DNA of 36,416 nt, taken from an uncultured Bacteroidaceae bacterium (lineage in GTDB: Bacteria; Bacteroidota; Bacteroidia; Bacteroidales; Bacteroidaceae). The notes under the pieces were generated by a model. The model saw nothing but the letters and a program-made list of their open reading frames with translations, made no database searches and was not told the origin of the DNA. Shown in pieces: positions 1 through 7,875 of this stretch. Each line of letters starts with the position of its first letter. Position 1 is the first letter of the stretch. Location: assembly GCA_905235305.1 (NCBI GenBank), contig CAJOLC010000023.1, forward strand, positions 1 to 36,416, in the 5' to 3' direction. Made by a program: the position numbers and the translations under genes.

Positions 1-23
1 CGGCTTCTCCTCATTTGCGGGTG

Positions 24-55
24 CAAAGGTACACCTTTTTCAGGAACTGACAAAA
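24..55 (-). promoter_or_regulatory. Promoter for a gene beyond the left edge
   Basis: Read on the minus strand, TACCTTTG (24-31) matches the Bacteroidetes -7 box TAnnTTTG. A TTTTG (51-55) lies 19 bases upstream as the -33 element. It would drive a leftward gene outside the window. Confidence 0.6.
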
Positions 56-134
56 CTTTCAGCAACTTTTTTCAAAAAAAGATGCAGCTTTGACATCTAT
101 ACATTATATATTATATATGCGCGCGAAGGAGGAA

Positions 135-177
135 CAAAGGAAAAGCGGCAGCCACCCGAACTGGAGTGACTGCCGCT
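135..177 (-). terminator. Hairpin terminator after the 206-1015 gene
   Basis: AGCGGCAG (144-151) and CTGCCGCT (170-177) form a perfect 8-bp stem. In the minus-strand transcript the stem is followed by TTTTCC, a short U-rich tail. It lies about 30 bases past the stop of the leftward gene, where an intrinsic terminator is expected. Confidence 0.6.
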
Positions 178-205
178 GATGTTATAGGAGAGAATCTTAA
201 GCGGA

Positions 206-1015
206 CTACTTCACCATGACTTTTTGTCTTTTTCCGATGTAAATGCCTCGAGCGGGCTTGCCTTGGAGTTTGCGGCCTTGGAGGTCGAAGATAACACCCT
301 CTCCCGTCTCCCCGAGGAGAGATGTAATGCCTGTTTCGTAATCACGGAGGACGATTCCCCTTTTGTTCAATGGAGGTACCCTTGTGCCGCCTTGGTTGTA
401 TGGGTCGTCCCAACGGACTAGCAAATAAGCTCGCAAAGCCCCTATTACACAAGATTCGTCGAATCGGCAATCGGATGTAATGTCAATGAAGTCTATATAA
501 AAACCGTCAGGGTAATCGAACGTTTCGCTGACGTATGAACCGATGAAGGAAATACCTGCTATGGAAACGGTGTCGCGAGACAATCCTGCCAAGTCCAGAG
601 TGCTGAGGTCGATGCTGAAGTCTTCGTTCGGCACAATGACATAAGGTGTTCGGGCTTGGGGATGAGTCTCTTCTTCGAAGATAATCTGACCGTCTTCGTA
701 CCTGTCGAGCCTATAGTATTTCCCTTTGCTTGCATCAGGCTCCGTCGGCAACACAATCGTCGCCATTTGCCCAGCGGTATAGGTTACAGGCTCGACTATT
801 ATATCTGAGCTCTTACTTATGACCGCATCCAAGATGTCAGGGAAGTACTCTTCCAATGCAGAGAGATAACCCTCGTTTCGATAAATCAAATGTCCAGCTT
901 TGTAGAATGCAAAGAGTTGTTTGCAGTCAAGATTATATGTGTTTGGTTCACCAATACCCCTTAACGGCCCTCCATGCACAATGAATAGTAAGAAAAATAG
1001 AAATAACTTTTTCAT
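206..1015 (-). CDS. Secreted protein of unknown function with a C-terminal sorting-like tail
   Basis: This 269-residue protein begins with MKKLFLFFLLFIVHGG, a clear signal peptide, so it is exported. I recognise no catalytic domain in the middle, which is rich in acidic and aromatic residues. The last 30 residues (IFDLQGRKLQGKPARGIYI, then a basic VMVK end) have the form of the short C-terminal tail common on secreted Prevotella and Bacteroides proteins. That tail resembles type IX secretion or surface-anchoring domains, although T9SS targeting is only an inference. The gene stands alone, with its own promoter at 1050-1080 and a hairpin after the stop. The start is fixed by the signal peptide and by the promoter 35 bases upstream. 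Confidence 0.7.
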   Translation of the reverse strand: MKKLFLFFLLFIVHGGPLRGIGEPNTYNLDCKQLFAFYKAGHLIYRNEGYLSALEEYFPDILDAVISKSSDIIVEPVTYTAGQMATIVLPTEPDASKGKYYRLDRYEDGQIIFEEETHPQARTPYVIVPNEDFSIDLSTLDLAGLSRDTVSIAGISFIGSYVSETFDYPDGFYIDFIDITSDCRFDESCVIGALRAYLLVRWDDPYNQGGTRVPPLNKRGIVLRDYETGITSLLGETGEGVIFDLQGRKLQGKPARGIYIGKRQKVMVK

Positions 1016-1049
1016 GGTTATTTATTGTTTAGTTCTGCGATTCTTGTCG

Positions 1050-1080
1050 CAAAATTATGTTTTATTGCAGTTCCTTCCAA
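1050..1080 (-). promoter_or_regulatory. Promoter of the 206-1015 gene
   Basis: On the minus strand TAATTTTG (1050-1057) matches TAnnTTTG. A TTG (1078-1080), preceded by a run of T, lies exactly 20 bases upstream. Spacing and position, 35 bases before the ATG, are typical of a Bacteroidetes housekeeping promoter. Confidence 0.65.
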
Positions 1081-1088
1081 AAAAAATC

Positions 1089-1148
1089 ACTCCCAAGTGC
1101 TCCCAAGTTATGAAAGTATTTTGTGATTTGGGAGTAGTTGGGAGTAGA
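1089..1148. repeat. Inverted pair of tandem decamers between divergent promoters
   Basis: CTCCCAAGTG and CTCCCAAGTT lie head to tail at 1090-1109. Their inverse, TTGGGAGTAG twice, lies at 1128-1147. The two halves form a near-perfect stem of about 18 bp around position 1118. The element sits between the leftward promoter at 1050-1080 and the rightward one at 1154-1184. It is therefore better placed to be an operator for a dimeric or tetrameric regulator than a terminator. Confidence 0.55.
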
Positions 1149-1153
1149 ATTAC

Positions 1154-1184
1154 TTGCCTGTCTTGTGGGAAAGGTGTAATTTTG
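1154..1184 (+). promoter_or_regulatory. Promoter of the deleted lipoprotein gene
   Basis: TTG (1154-1156), a 20-base spacer and TAATTTTG (1177-1184) make a full match to the Bacteroidetes promoter pattern. It points at the gene starting at 1286, leaving a leader of about 95 nt. Confidence 0.6.
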
Positions 1185-1285
1185 CACAAGGACAGACACG
1201 GGACAACAGACCTCCGCAAAGCGTCCGAGCATCAATTGGAGCGCAAGAACAGACCTTTACGCATAGAAAAACATCTAAAACAGAC

Positions 1286-1727
1286 ATGAATAGGAAGACA
1301 TTATTTTTATTGTTAGGCGTGCTGGCTTTGCTTTCTTGCGGGGAAGACAAGAAGGATGGGCAGTTGCTCGGCAGCATCGAACAGGTATGGCAGCTGTGTG
1401 AGGTTTCGTTGCCAGAAGCAGAGGCCCGAGCAGAGGCGCTGGAGGACTCTGTGCAGAAGGCTTCTGAACTCGTCCGACAGAAGTACAGCTTGCTGACGAT
1501 ACGTTTGCGGGACAAGCGGGGCATGATTCCTTCTTCTCCTGACTCGGCCAGACAGATGATGTCCTATTTCGAAGGTCGGAAGAACACGACCGACAAGGAA
1601 CGGGCCTGAGATCGGCATGAAGCCCGCCCAGATTGCTAACGTGATGGATGCCAAGATACAAACCGTCTGGAACAGAGTGAAGCGTGCAGAAGAAATCTGT
1701 GGCGATATGCTGACTACCTTGGAATGA
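1286..1727 (+). pseudogene. Remnant of a TPR/HTH-type lipoprotein, internally deleted
   Basis: The reading frame opens with MNRKTLFLLLGVLALLSC, a lipoprotein signal with the lipobox cysteine at residue 18. About 107 residues follow, with TIRLRDKRGMIPSSPDSA and DKERA, and the frame then stops at 1609. In the next frame, 1608-1727 encodes EIGMKPAQIANVMDAKIQTV and a basic helix ending at TGA 1725-1727. That piece aligns residue for residue with the C-terminal HTH of the 31860-32513 protein (KIHMQPKDIATL). From memory of the family, Bacteroidales proteins with this N-terminus carry TPR repeats, a membrane helix, a coiled coil and then such an HTH. I infer that one large internal deletion with loss of frame removed the middle. 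Two unrelated small ORFs are the alternative. Confidence 0.6.
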
Positions 1728-1851
1728 CTCGTTCCACAGAATATCTTCCTGCAAAAACGGAACTTTATAGTATCGAAACACACGAAAGACACGAAGAGTA
1801 GAACTTTGTTTCAACAAGGGATTGCATAGATTAAACACAGATTTGTTATTT

Positions 1852-1973
1852 ACGACCACATCCCTGTGGCGAGAGGGACGCGTCCCTATGAAGAGAGGGA
1901 CGTGTCCCTACGACAAGAGGGACGTGTCGCTATGGCGGGAGGGACGCGTCCCTTTGAAGGAAGCGACGTGAGG
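1852..1973. repeat. 22-bp tandem array with core AGGGACGCGTCCCT
   Basis: The palindromic core AGGGACGYGTCCCT starts at 1874, 1896, 1918 and 1940, exactly 22 bases apart. Degenerate units precede it (1852) and follow it (1962). Linkers of 8 bases vary more than the cores. The array fills much of the 373-base stretch between the deleted gene (end 1727) and the GH16 gene. The rest of that stretch shows only an AT-rich tract with ACACGAAAGACACGAA and the promoter at 2050-2080. Confidence 0.85.
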
Positions 1974-2049
1974 GTTTCATCAAATCCAAGGGTGAATGCA
2001 CTCGGAGGCAATTGTGGTAGCGGGATGTGGATGCTTTTTGGTGTTTTCG

Positions 2050-2080
2050 TTGGAGATGTGGAGAAAAATCCGTACTTTTG
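2050..2080 (+). promoter_or_regulatory. Promoter of the GH16-dipeptidase pair
   Basis: TTG (2050-2052), a 20-base spacer and TACTTTTG (2073-2080) match the Bacteroidetes consensus. The predicted start of transcription lies about 15 bases before the ATG at 2101. This supports that ATG over the upstream in-frame one at 1996. Confidence 0.6.
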
Positions 2081-2100
2081 TCTTGCAAAATGGAATTACT

Positions 2101-2919
2101 ATGGTGAAACGCTGTTGGTTTCTGATGTTTCTGCTGGTTGGGACGCTTTGTCTGTGCTCCGCCGACGTGCTGGCCAAGGGGAAGAGACGCTCTGTGCCTC
2201 AAAGAGAGGGCTGGGAACTGGTGTGGCACGACGAGTTCGACGGGCGCCGGCTCTCCGACGAATGGACACGCATCCCTCGTTTCAAGAACCCGTCCGAGTG
2301 GGATAAGTTCATGAGCAGCCACGACAGGCTCTACGAGGTGAAGGGCGGCAAGCTCACGCTCTACGGGCTCGTGAACGACTTCCTGCCGGAAGATACGGCT
2401 CATTTCCTGACGGGCGGCGTCTACACGAAAGGCAAGGTCTACTTCCAGCGAGGCAGGTTGGACGTCCGCTTGAAGATGGACGATGCCTCGGGAGCCTGGC
2501 CGGCTGCCTGGCTGCTTCCCGACGGACGATGGCCTCACGACGGAGAAATCGACATCATGGAAAGGTTGAACCACGACGACTTTGCGCACCAGACGATTCA
2601 TTCGGCCGTTACGGAGTACGACCACGAAAGGCGAAAGACGCAGAACTGGCACTATACGGCACCCATCCGAAAGGGTGACTGGAACGTCTACAGCGTGGTG
2701 CTCACGGAGGACAGCGTCAGCTTCCTCATCAACGACAAGCTGACTTTCACCTATCGCAAGGAGTCAGAGCACGGGCCTGGACAGTTTCCGTATGACCGAC
2801 CGATGTATCTGCTGCTCGACATGCAGCTGGGGGGCGACTGGGTGGGACCCATCAATCCGAGGGAACTGCCCTATCGGTATCAGATAGACTACGTGCGCTT
2901 CTACAAAATGAAGAACTAA
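2101..2919 (+). CDS. Glycoside hydrolase family 16 (beta-glucanase-like)
   Basis: This is a secreted endo-acting beta-glucanase-type enzyme of 272 residues. A hydrophobic signal peptide (residues 1-25) precedes a single GH16 jelly-roll domain. The family signature GEIDIMER is present, with E149 as the likely nucleophile, D151 as the assisting aspartate and E154 as the acid/base. The N-terminal WELVWHDEFDG and the C-terminal QIDYVRFYK are typical of GH16 domain ends. Overall form suggests the laminarinase-like (beta-1,3 or mixed-linkage glucan) branch, but the substrate cannot be fixed from sequence. The ATG at 2101 is chosen because the promoter lies just before it. The next gene starts 2 bases after the stop, so the two are probably cotranscribed. 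Confidence 0.88.
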   Translation: MVKRCWFLMFLLVGTLCLCSADVLAKGKRRSVPQREGWELVWHDEFDGRRLSDEWTRIPRFKNPSEWDKFMSSHDRLYEVKGGKLTLYGLVNDFLPEDTAHFLTGGVYTKGKVYFQRGRLDVRLKMDDASGAWPAAWLLPDGRWPHDGEIDIMERLNHDDFAHQTIHSAVTEYDHERRKTQNWHYTAPIRKGDWNVYSVVLTEDSVSFLINDKLTFTYRKESEHGPGQFPYDRPMYLLLDMQLGGDWVGPINPRELPYRYQIDYVRFYKMKN

Positions 2920-2921
2920 GA

Positions 2922-3608
2922 ATGAAGAATGAAGAATGGAAGAAGCTGATTGCTTCGCTGGTGGCTTTGCTTATTTCAACGTGTTGCTTCGCCCAGCAGA
3001 GTGCGACGGCACGGCGGATGGCGCAGCAGGGACTGGTCGATGTCTTGTCGGTCGATTCCACGATTCAAGTGAGCCTGATGTACGCTCGACCTGACAACTT
3101 CACCGGCAAGGTGCTTTACACAGACCTTCGCGAAGCATATCTCCACCCGAAGGCCGCTGCCGCCCTTGCAAAGGCTCAACAGGCCCTCAAGAAGCTCAGG
3201 CCGGAGCTGAGCCTGAAGATTTACGATGCGACGCGGCCGATGAGCGTGCAGCAGAAGATGTGGAACGTGGTGGCCGGCACGAAGAAAAGCATCTACGTGA
3301 GCAACCCACGCAACGGCGGAGGCATGCACAACTATGGTCTCGCCGTCGACATCACGCTCTGCAAGGCTGCGACAGGCGACACCCTCAACATGGGCACGCA
3401 AGTGGACTTCCTGGGCCCCTACGCTCACATAGACGACGAAGCCGGCCTTGTCAGCCGACACATCATTACCTCCGAGGCAAAGAAGAACAGAGAATTGCTC
3501 CGCAAAGTAATGAAAGAAGCCGGATTCATGCCACTCAGGACAGAATGGTGGCACTTCAACCTGGTCTCCCGTGCAGAGGCCAAGGCACACTATAAAGCTA
3601 TTCAGTAA
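2922..3608 (+). CDS. D-Ala-D-Ala dipeptidase (VanX/DdpX-like, M15D)
   Basis: The 228-residue exported protein has a signal peptide ending near CCFAQQ (residues 21-26) and then an M15D zinc peptidase domain. Zinc ligands and catalytic residues are visible: H136 and D143 in MHNYGLAVD, E208 and H211 in EWWH, and R105 in YDATRP. The family hydrolyses D-alanyl-D-alanine. In a periplasmic enzyme of a bacterium that is not a glycopeptide producer, this more likely recycles D-Ala from peptidoglycan than gives vancomycin resistance. No vanH or vanA partner is nearby. It starts 2 bases after the GH16 stop and ends 26 bases before the convergent recJ. Confidence 0.85.
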   Translation: MKNEEWKKLIASLVALLISTCCFAQQSATARRMAQQGLVDVLSVDSTIQVSLMYARPDNFTGKVLYTDLREAYLHPKAAAALAKAQQALKKLRPELSLKIYDATRPMSVQQKMWNVVAGTKKSIYVSNPRNGGGMHNYGLAVDITLCKAATGDTLNMGTQVDFLGPYAHIDDEAGLVSRHIITSEAKKNRELLRKVMKEAGFMPLRTEWWHFNLVSRAEAKAHYKAIQ

Positions 3609-3634
3609 GAGCCGACAAGCGTTCTGGCTGTCCC

Positions 3635-5368
3635 TCAGAGAGCTGCTTCCTCCTTTGGCTTGATGTCCTCGATCTGCAGTTGCACTTCTCCCCGCTTGTG
3701 GCTGTTCTCTTCGATGTGATAGACAATATCGAAGGCACGCTTGGTCTTTATGTATCGCGCCTGCGAACTCTGGCCGAAGGCAATGCCGTTCATCACGTTG
3801 CTGCTCTTGGAATCTACAAGTTCCAGCTTGATGTGCTCCTGTTCGCGCCCCACCACCTTACTGGTGCCGTAGTCATAAACCTGACGGGTGCAGAAGAGCG
3901 GCTTGGGGTTGTCGGGACCATAAGGTGCAAAGCGCTTGATGTCCGACACCATGCGCCGGTTAATCTCGCGGAAGTCAACCTCAGCATCAATACGGAGGAT
4001 GGCATTCACCTGCTCAGGTTGTATGTTCTCCTGGACGTATTGTTCGAACCTTCTTCTGAACTCGGGAATGTTCTGCGCCGGCAAACTTAAGCCTGCGGCA
4101 TACGTGTGACCGCCAAAATTGACGAGCAGGTCGGCACAACTCTCTACGGCCTTATAGACATCGAAACCCGGTACGCTTCGCGCCGAGCCCGTCGCCATGC
4201 CGTCGTCATTGCAGGTGAGGACAACGCTGGGCTTGTAGAAGACCTCCGTCAGACGCGAAGCCACGATGCCGATAATGCCGCGATGCCACTCCTCGTTGAA
4301 CAGGACGATGGACTTATGCTCGTGCCGATGCTCCAGAGTCTTGACGATACGGTTCGCCTCCTCCGTCATCGACTTGTCCAAGTCCTTGCGCTGCTCGTTG
4401 TACTCATTTATCTGCTCTGCAAGCTTCCTTGCTGCCAGCCTGTCCTTCTCAATAAGGAGCGCCACCGCCTCATTGCCCGTCTGCATACGTCCGGAGGCAT
4501 TGATGCGAGGCCCTATCTTGAAGATGATGTCGCCAAGGGATATCTCCTTGTCTGTCAGCCCACATATCTCCATCAGCGCCTTCACGCCCGTGCTTGGGGA
4601 ACTGTTAAGCTGCCGCAAGCCATGATAAGCCAGTATGCGGTTCTCGCCCATGATGGGAACGATGTCTGCCGCAATGCTGATGGCGCACAGGTCAAGCAGG
4701 GGAATGAGCGTAGAGAACTCTATGCCGTTGTTGATGGCAAAGGCCTGAATCAGCTTGAAACCTACGCCGCAGCCACACAGGTGCTCGTATGGATAGGTAT
4801 TGTCAAAGCGCTTGGCATTGAGGACTGCCACAGCTGGAGGCAGCACATCATCGGGCACATGATGGTCACAGATAATGAAGTCGATGCCCTTCTCCTTGGC
4901 ATAGGCGACCTCCTCAATAGCCTTGATGCCGCAATCCAGCACGATGACAAGACCGACACCCGTCTCTTGGGCATAGTCCACTCCCTTGCGGGAGACGCCA
5001 TACCCGTCTTCGTTTCGGTCGGGAATGTAGTAGTCGATGTTGCTGTAGAACTGCTGGAGGAAGCGATAGACTAAGGCTACGGCAGTACACCCGTCTACAT
5101 CGTAGTCACCATAGACGAGAATGCGTTCCTTGCGTCCGAGTGCTTCGTTGAGACGGTCCACTGCCTTCTGCATGTCCTGAAACAGGAAGGGGTCGTGCAG
5201 GTCGGTGAGTTGAGGACGGAAGAACTTACGTGCTTCCTGCACACTGTCTATGCCGCGTTCCATCAGGATACGTGCCAGGACAGGGCTTATCTTCAGCTCC
5301 GCCGCCATTTCCCCTGCGAGTTTCAGCTCTGCATCGGAGGGTGGTCTATAGCTCCATTCGTAGTTCAT
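3635..5368 (-). CDS. recJ: Single-stranded-DNA-specific exonuclease RecJ
   Basis: RecJ degrades single-stranded DNA 5' to 3' in recombination and mismatch or base-excision repair in the cytoplasm. At 577 residues it has the usual length. The DHH phosphoesterase motifs are intact: YGDYDVDG (D88, D90, D92), LDCG (D145) and CDHH (168-170). The DHHA1 nucleotide-binding motif GGHTYAAGL lies further on, and an OB-like C-terminal region follows. The gene lies 18 bases after the CoA-transferase on the same strand, with no separate promoter seen, so the two are probably cotranscribed. Confidence 0.95.
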   Translation of the reverse strand: MNYEWSYRPPSDAELKLAGEMAAELKISPVLARILMERGIDSVQEARKFFRPQLTDLHDPFLFQDMQKAVDRLNEALGRKERILVYGDYDVDGCTAVALVYRFLQQFYSNIDYYIPDRNEDGYGVSRKGVDYAQETGVGLVIVLDCGIKAIEEVAYAKEKGIDFIICDHHVPDDVLPPAVAVLNAKRFDNTYPYEHLCGCGVGFKLIQAFAINNGIEFSTLIPLLDLCAISIAADIVPIMGENRILAYHGLRQLNSSPSTGVKALMEICGLTDKEISLGDIIFKIGPRINASGRMQTGNEAVALLIEKDRLAARKLAEQINEYNEQRKDLDKSMTEEANRIVKTLEHRHEHKSIVLFNEEWHRGIIGIVASRLTEVFYKPSVVLTCNDDGMATGSARSVPGFDVYKAVESCADLLVNFGGHTYAAGLSLPAQNIPEFRRRFEQYVQENIQPEQVNAILRIDAEVDFREINRRMVSDIKRFAPYGPDNPKPLFCTRQVYDYGTSKVVGREQEHIKLELVDSKSSNVMNGIAFGQSSQARYIKTKRAFDIVYHIEENSHKRGEVQLQIEDIKPKEEAAL

Positions 5369-5386
5369 CGTATAATGTGACGATGT

Positions 5387-6901
5387 TTACTTGATATACT
5401 CAGAGTAATCCGTCAGCCGCATATCGCCCTTGCGCAGGAATGTGTCGTGCATGGCAAAGGCAGCCGAGAGCTCGTGGTGTGTATGGCCGCCGCGCTTCTC
5501 TGCGAACTTGAGGTAGTCCTCGAGGAGAGGACGGTAGTCGGGGTGTGCCACCTTGATGAGTTCCTCGGCCTTCTGCAGGTCACTCTTATGTCGGAGGTCT
5601 GCCACGCCGTACTCCGTGATGACTGCATCGACGTAGTGGTTCGTATGGTCAATGTGACTGGCAAAGGGCACGATGCTTGAGATGGCGCCGCCCTTGGTAG
5701 TGGAGCCGCAGGTAAAGATGGTGAGGTAGGCGTTTGCAGCGAAGTCTGCCGAGCCGCCTATGCCGTTCATCATCTTAGTGCCGCATATCTTTGTGCTGTT
5801 TACGTGGCCATAGAGGTCGCACTCGATGGCAGTGTTAAGGGCACAGACGCCGAGTCGTGCGATGACCTCCGGGCAGTTGCTTATCTCGGAGGGACGCAGC
5901 ACGAGCTTGTCCTTGAAGAAGTCGATGTTGTCGTAGATGTCGAGCAGACAATCGTTCGTGACAGTGAGCGAGCAGGCGGAAGCCGAGAGGACGCGGCCTT
6001 GCTTCATCAGGGCGACGGGTGCATCCTGCAGGACTTCAGTATAGATGTTGAAGTTAGGAACCTCGGGGCACTGTCCCAGGGCGCCAAGTACTGCGTTTGC
6101 TCCGCTGCCCACGCCGCTTTGGAGATTGAGGAAGGTCTGTGGGATGAGGCCTTTCTTAAGGTTAAGCAAGAGGAAGTCGGCCACGTTCTGCCCTATCTGT
6201 GTCGTGATGGGATCGGGGTCTTTGAAGCTGCGGGCTTCGTCGGGGATGTTGCATTCTACTACACCGACGATGCGGTCTGCGTCTACTTCGATGTACGGTT
6301 TGCCGATGCGGTCGCTGGCCTTTGTTATCATAATGGGCTGGCGGAAGGGGTGGTCTTCAATTTCATAGACGTCGTGGATGCCTTTGCTGTTGGGGCTGTG
6401 GAAGGAGTTGAGCTCCACGATGATGCCTTCGGTAGCGAGGCGGCAGACGGTGGGACTTATGCCGCCGGCTGCGGTGAGGTATATGTGAGCCTTTGAGCCT
6501 ACCTTCTCGATGGCGCAGGCCTCGATGATGGCCCAGTTGACCTCGCCCAAGTAGCCCTGACGTATCTGCGTGGCCATGTTCGAGAGGTTAAGGTCGGAGT
6601 AGTGCAGATGCGTGTTCTGGTTGACGTTCTTGCGGAAGTCGGGGTTCGTTGTGTAAGGTGCGCGGAAGTCGATTGCGTCGACGTCCGACAGTTCTCCGTC
6701 GCAGCTCTGACCCGTACTTGCGCCTGTGAAGATACTGATTTTGAAGGGTCTGCCTGCTGCATGTTCTGCCTCTGCCCGCTTAGCAATCTCTGCTGGTGTG
6801 CACTTTGCTACGCCTGCGGGAGTGAATCCGCTCAGGCCAATTGTCTGTCCGTTCTGTACAAATGCTGCTGCCTCGGCAGCTGTGATTCTGTTAAATTCCA
6901 T
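5387..6901 (-). CDS. Succinate/acetyl-CoA CoA-transferase (acetyl-CoA hydrolase family)
   Basis: The 504-residue cytoplasmic enzyme belongs to the acetyl-CoA hydrolase/transferase family (Cat1/AarC-like). The likely catalytic glutamate is E289 in YTEVLQDA, matching the AarC glutamate that forms the glutamyl-CoA thioester. The CoA-binding region GVGSGANAV (263-271) and the C-terminal GIGGSADFAANA and VITEYGVADLR blocks are conserved. In succinate- and propionate-forming Bacteroidales such enzymes move CoA between succinate, acetate and propionate, a role inferred here. The ATG at 6901 starts the family domain and lies just downstream of a TACCTTTG box at 6925-6932. The longer upstream frame crosses that promoter and is rejected. 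Confidence 0.9.
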   Translation of the reverse strand: MEFNRITAAEAAAFVQNGQTIGLSGFTPAGVAKCTPAEIAKRAEAEHAAGRPFKISIFTGASTGQSCDGELSDVDAIDFRAPYTTNPDFRKNVNQNTHLHYSDLNLSNMATQIRQGYLGEVNWAIIEACAIEKVGSKAHIYLTAAGGISPTVCRLATEGIIVELNSFHSPNSKGIHDVYEIEDHPFRQPIMITKASDRIGKPYIEVDADRIVGVVECNIPDEARSFKDPDPITTQIGQNVADFLLLNLKKGLIPQTFLNLQSGVGSGANAVLGALGQCPEVPNFNIYTEVLQDAPVALMKQGRVLSASACSLTVTNDCLLDIYDNIDFFKDKLVLRPSEISNCPEVIARLGVCALNTAIECDLYGHVNSTKICGTKMMNGIGGSADFAANAYLTIFTCGSTTKGGAISSIVPFASHIDHTNHYVDAVITEYGVADLRHKSDLQKAEELIKVAHPDYRPLLEDYLKFAEKRGGHTHHELSAAFAMHDTFLRKGDMRLTDYSEYIK

Positions 6902-6924
6902 AGTTATCTTGTTTATTTTGCGCA

Positions 6925-6932
6925 CAAAGGTA
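6925..6932 (-). promoter_or_regulatory. -7 box for the CoA-transferase and recJ
   Basis: TACCTTTG on the minus strand lies 23 bases before the ATG at 6901. No clear TTG is seen at the -33 position. Confidence 0.55.
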
Positions 6933-6992
6933 CAAAAAAAAATGCAGAAAATGCCCATTGTGATACTTTTTAACACACAGGGCGGGTGCTTT

Positions 6993-7586
6993 TCATGCCT
7001 GAGGAACTTCCTTTCGGTAGAAAGCGCGGAAGTTTTCGGCCATTGCTTCGAGCAGGATGGTGATGTCGACACCTCGCAGGCGTGCTACATTATTATATAG
7101 TATAGCTATGGTGTTTTCAGTGTCGCAGTCGGTCTCGAGCATGAGTCTGTCGAGGGGGCAGAGGCGGAGGCTTTCCTCATTGAAGCGGGTGCCGAAGCCG
7201 ACGTGGAAGCCTGCGTCGAGGAGGGAACGCAGCTGCTGCGGCTTGCCACGGAAGCCGTGCAGCATCCAGGACTGTGTTGGCTTCAGGGCCTTATGCAGTT
7301 CGAGCAGACGGTCGATGGCTTTTACGCAATGGATGATGAGCGGTTTCCCGAACTCCTCGCTCAGCCTGACTTGCCGGACAAAGACTTCTTCCTGTACCGA
7401 CAGAGACGGCCCCCTGAGTGCATCGAGACCGCATTCCCCGATGGCCAGCTTGCCTGAGAGGTCGGGGACGGCCTGCTCCAGGTCCGCCTTCCACGGGTGG
7501 ATGCCCCACGTGTCGCGACCGTCAACGACGGCTACGACGTCCTGCCCGGCAGGAACCTGATGCGTATGGAAATCGATGTAGGTCAT
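6993..7586 (-). CDS. TatD-family metal-dependent hydrolase
   Basis: This 197-residue amidohydrolase-fold protein keeps the TatD metal-site motifs: DFHTH at residues 5-9, IGECGLD, LIIHC, MLHGF and LETDCD. TatD-family proteins are cytoplasmic metal-dependent DNases or related hydrolases. This one is shorter than the usual 255-265 residues, as are several Bacteroidales homologues. The start is set at MTYIDFHTH, the standard N-terminus. It is the last gene of the metK-to-tatD run, 40 bases after yidD, and the gap holds one CCCTATAGGG repeat unit. Confidence 0.85.
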   Translation of the reverse strand: MTYIDFHTHQVPAGQDVVAVVDGRDTWGIHPWKADLEQAVPDLSGKLAIGECGLDALRGPSLSVQEEVFVRQVRLSEEFGKPLIIHCVKAIDRLLELHKALKPTQSWMLHGFRGKPQQLRSLLDAGFHVGFGTRFNEESLRLCPLDRLMLETDCDTENTIAILYNNVARLRGVDITILLEAMAENFRAFYRKEVPQA

Positions 7587-7596
7587 TGTCTGTTTT

Positions 7597-7636
7597 ATTC
7601 CCCTATAGGGCGCCAGATTACCCTGCCTATGGCACC
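7597..7636. repeat. CCCTATAGGGCGCC repeat at the yidD/tatD junction
   Basis: ATTCCCCTATAGGGCG (7597-7612) is identical over 16 bases to 23739-23754. A degenerate second unit (CTATGGCACC, about 7627-7636) overlaps the end of yidD. On the minus strand the GGYGCC cores lie 22 bases apart, the same period as in the 23739 copy. Confidence 0.55.
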
Positions 7637-7875
7637 GGGTCATACCCGCTTCCGCCCCAGGGATGGCAGCGTAGCAGGCGCTTCACGGCAAGCCACAGCC
7701 CCTTGAAAGGCCCGTATTTGCGCAAGGCCTCCACCGCATACTGGCTGCAGGTAGGGGTGTAGCGGCACGACGGAGGCGTCAGCGGGGAAATGAACCGCTG
7801 GTACAGCCGGATGAACATGACAAGCAACCACGTCAGCAAGTCCGACGGCTTACGAATCAGCTGAGACGCTTTCAT
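7627..7875 (-). CDS. yidD: Membrane protein insertion efficiency factor YidD
   Basis: The 82-residue protein has the family hallmarks: an amphipathic N-terminal membrane-binding helix (residues about 14-30), [16 protein letters not shown] with its conserved cysteines, and the C-terminal [14 protein letters not shown]. YidD sits at the inner face of the inner membrane and helps YidC-dependent insertion. The gene overlaps the end of rnpA by 26 bases, the classical rnpA-yidD arrangement. yidC and rpmH are not in this window. Confidence 0.93.
   Translation of the reverse strand: MKASQLIRKPSDLLTWLLVMFIRLYQRFISPLTPPSCRYTPTCSQYAVEALRKYGPFKGLWLAVKRLLRCHPWGGSGYDPVP

Noticed and set aside
1852..1973. 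CRISPR array
   Set aside because: The 22-bp units follow each other directly with 8-base linkers; there are no unique 30-40 base spacers, no leader and no cas genes. The same holds for the arrays at 13239 and 28261.
1866..2306. A 146-residue plus-strand reading frame through the repeat array and the GH16 start
   Set aside because: It crosses the repeats and the GH16 promoter and overlaps the well-supported GH16 gene in another frame; its sequence is repetitive Arg/Gly/Val with no family features.
2922..3608. Vancomycin resistance gene vanX
   Set aside because: The catalytic motifs match, but there are no vanH, vanA, vanR or vanS genes. The exported form next to a glucanase points to wall recycling or nutrition instead.
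4106..5074. A 322-residue plus-strand reading frame opposite recJ
   Set aside because: It lies wholly inside recJ, shows no domain or signal and is explained by codon bias on the other strand.
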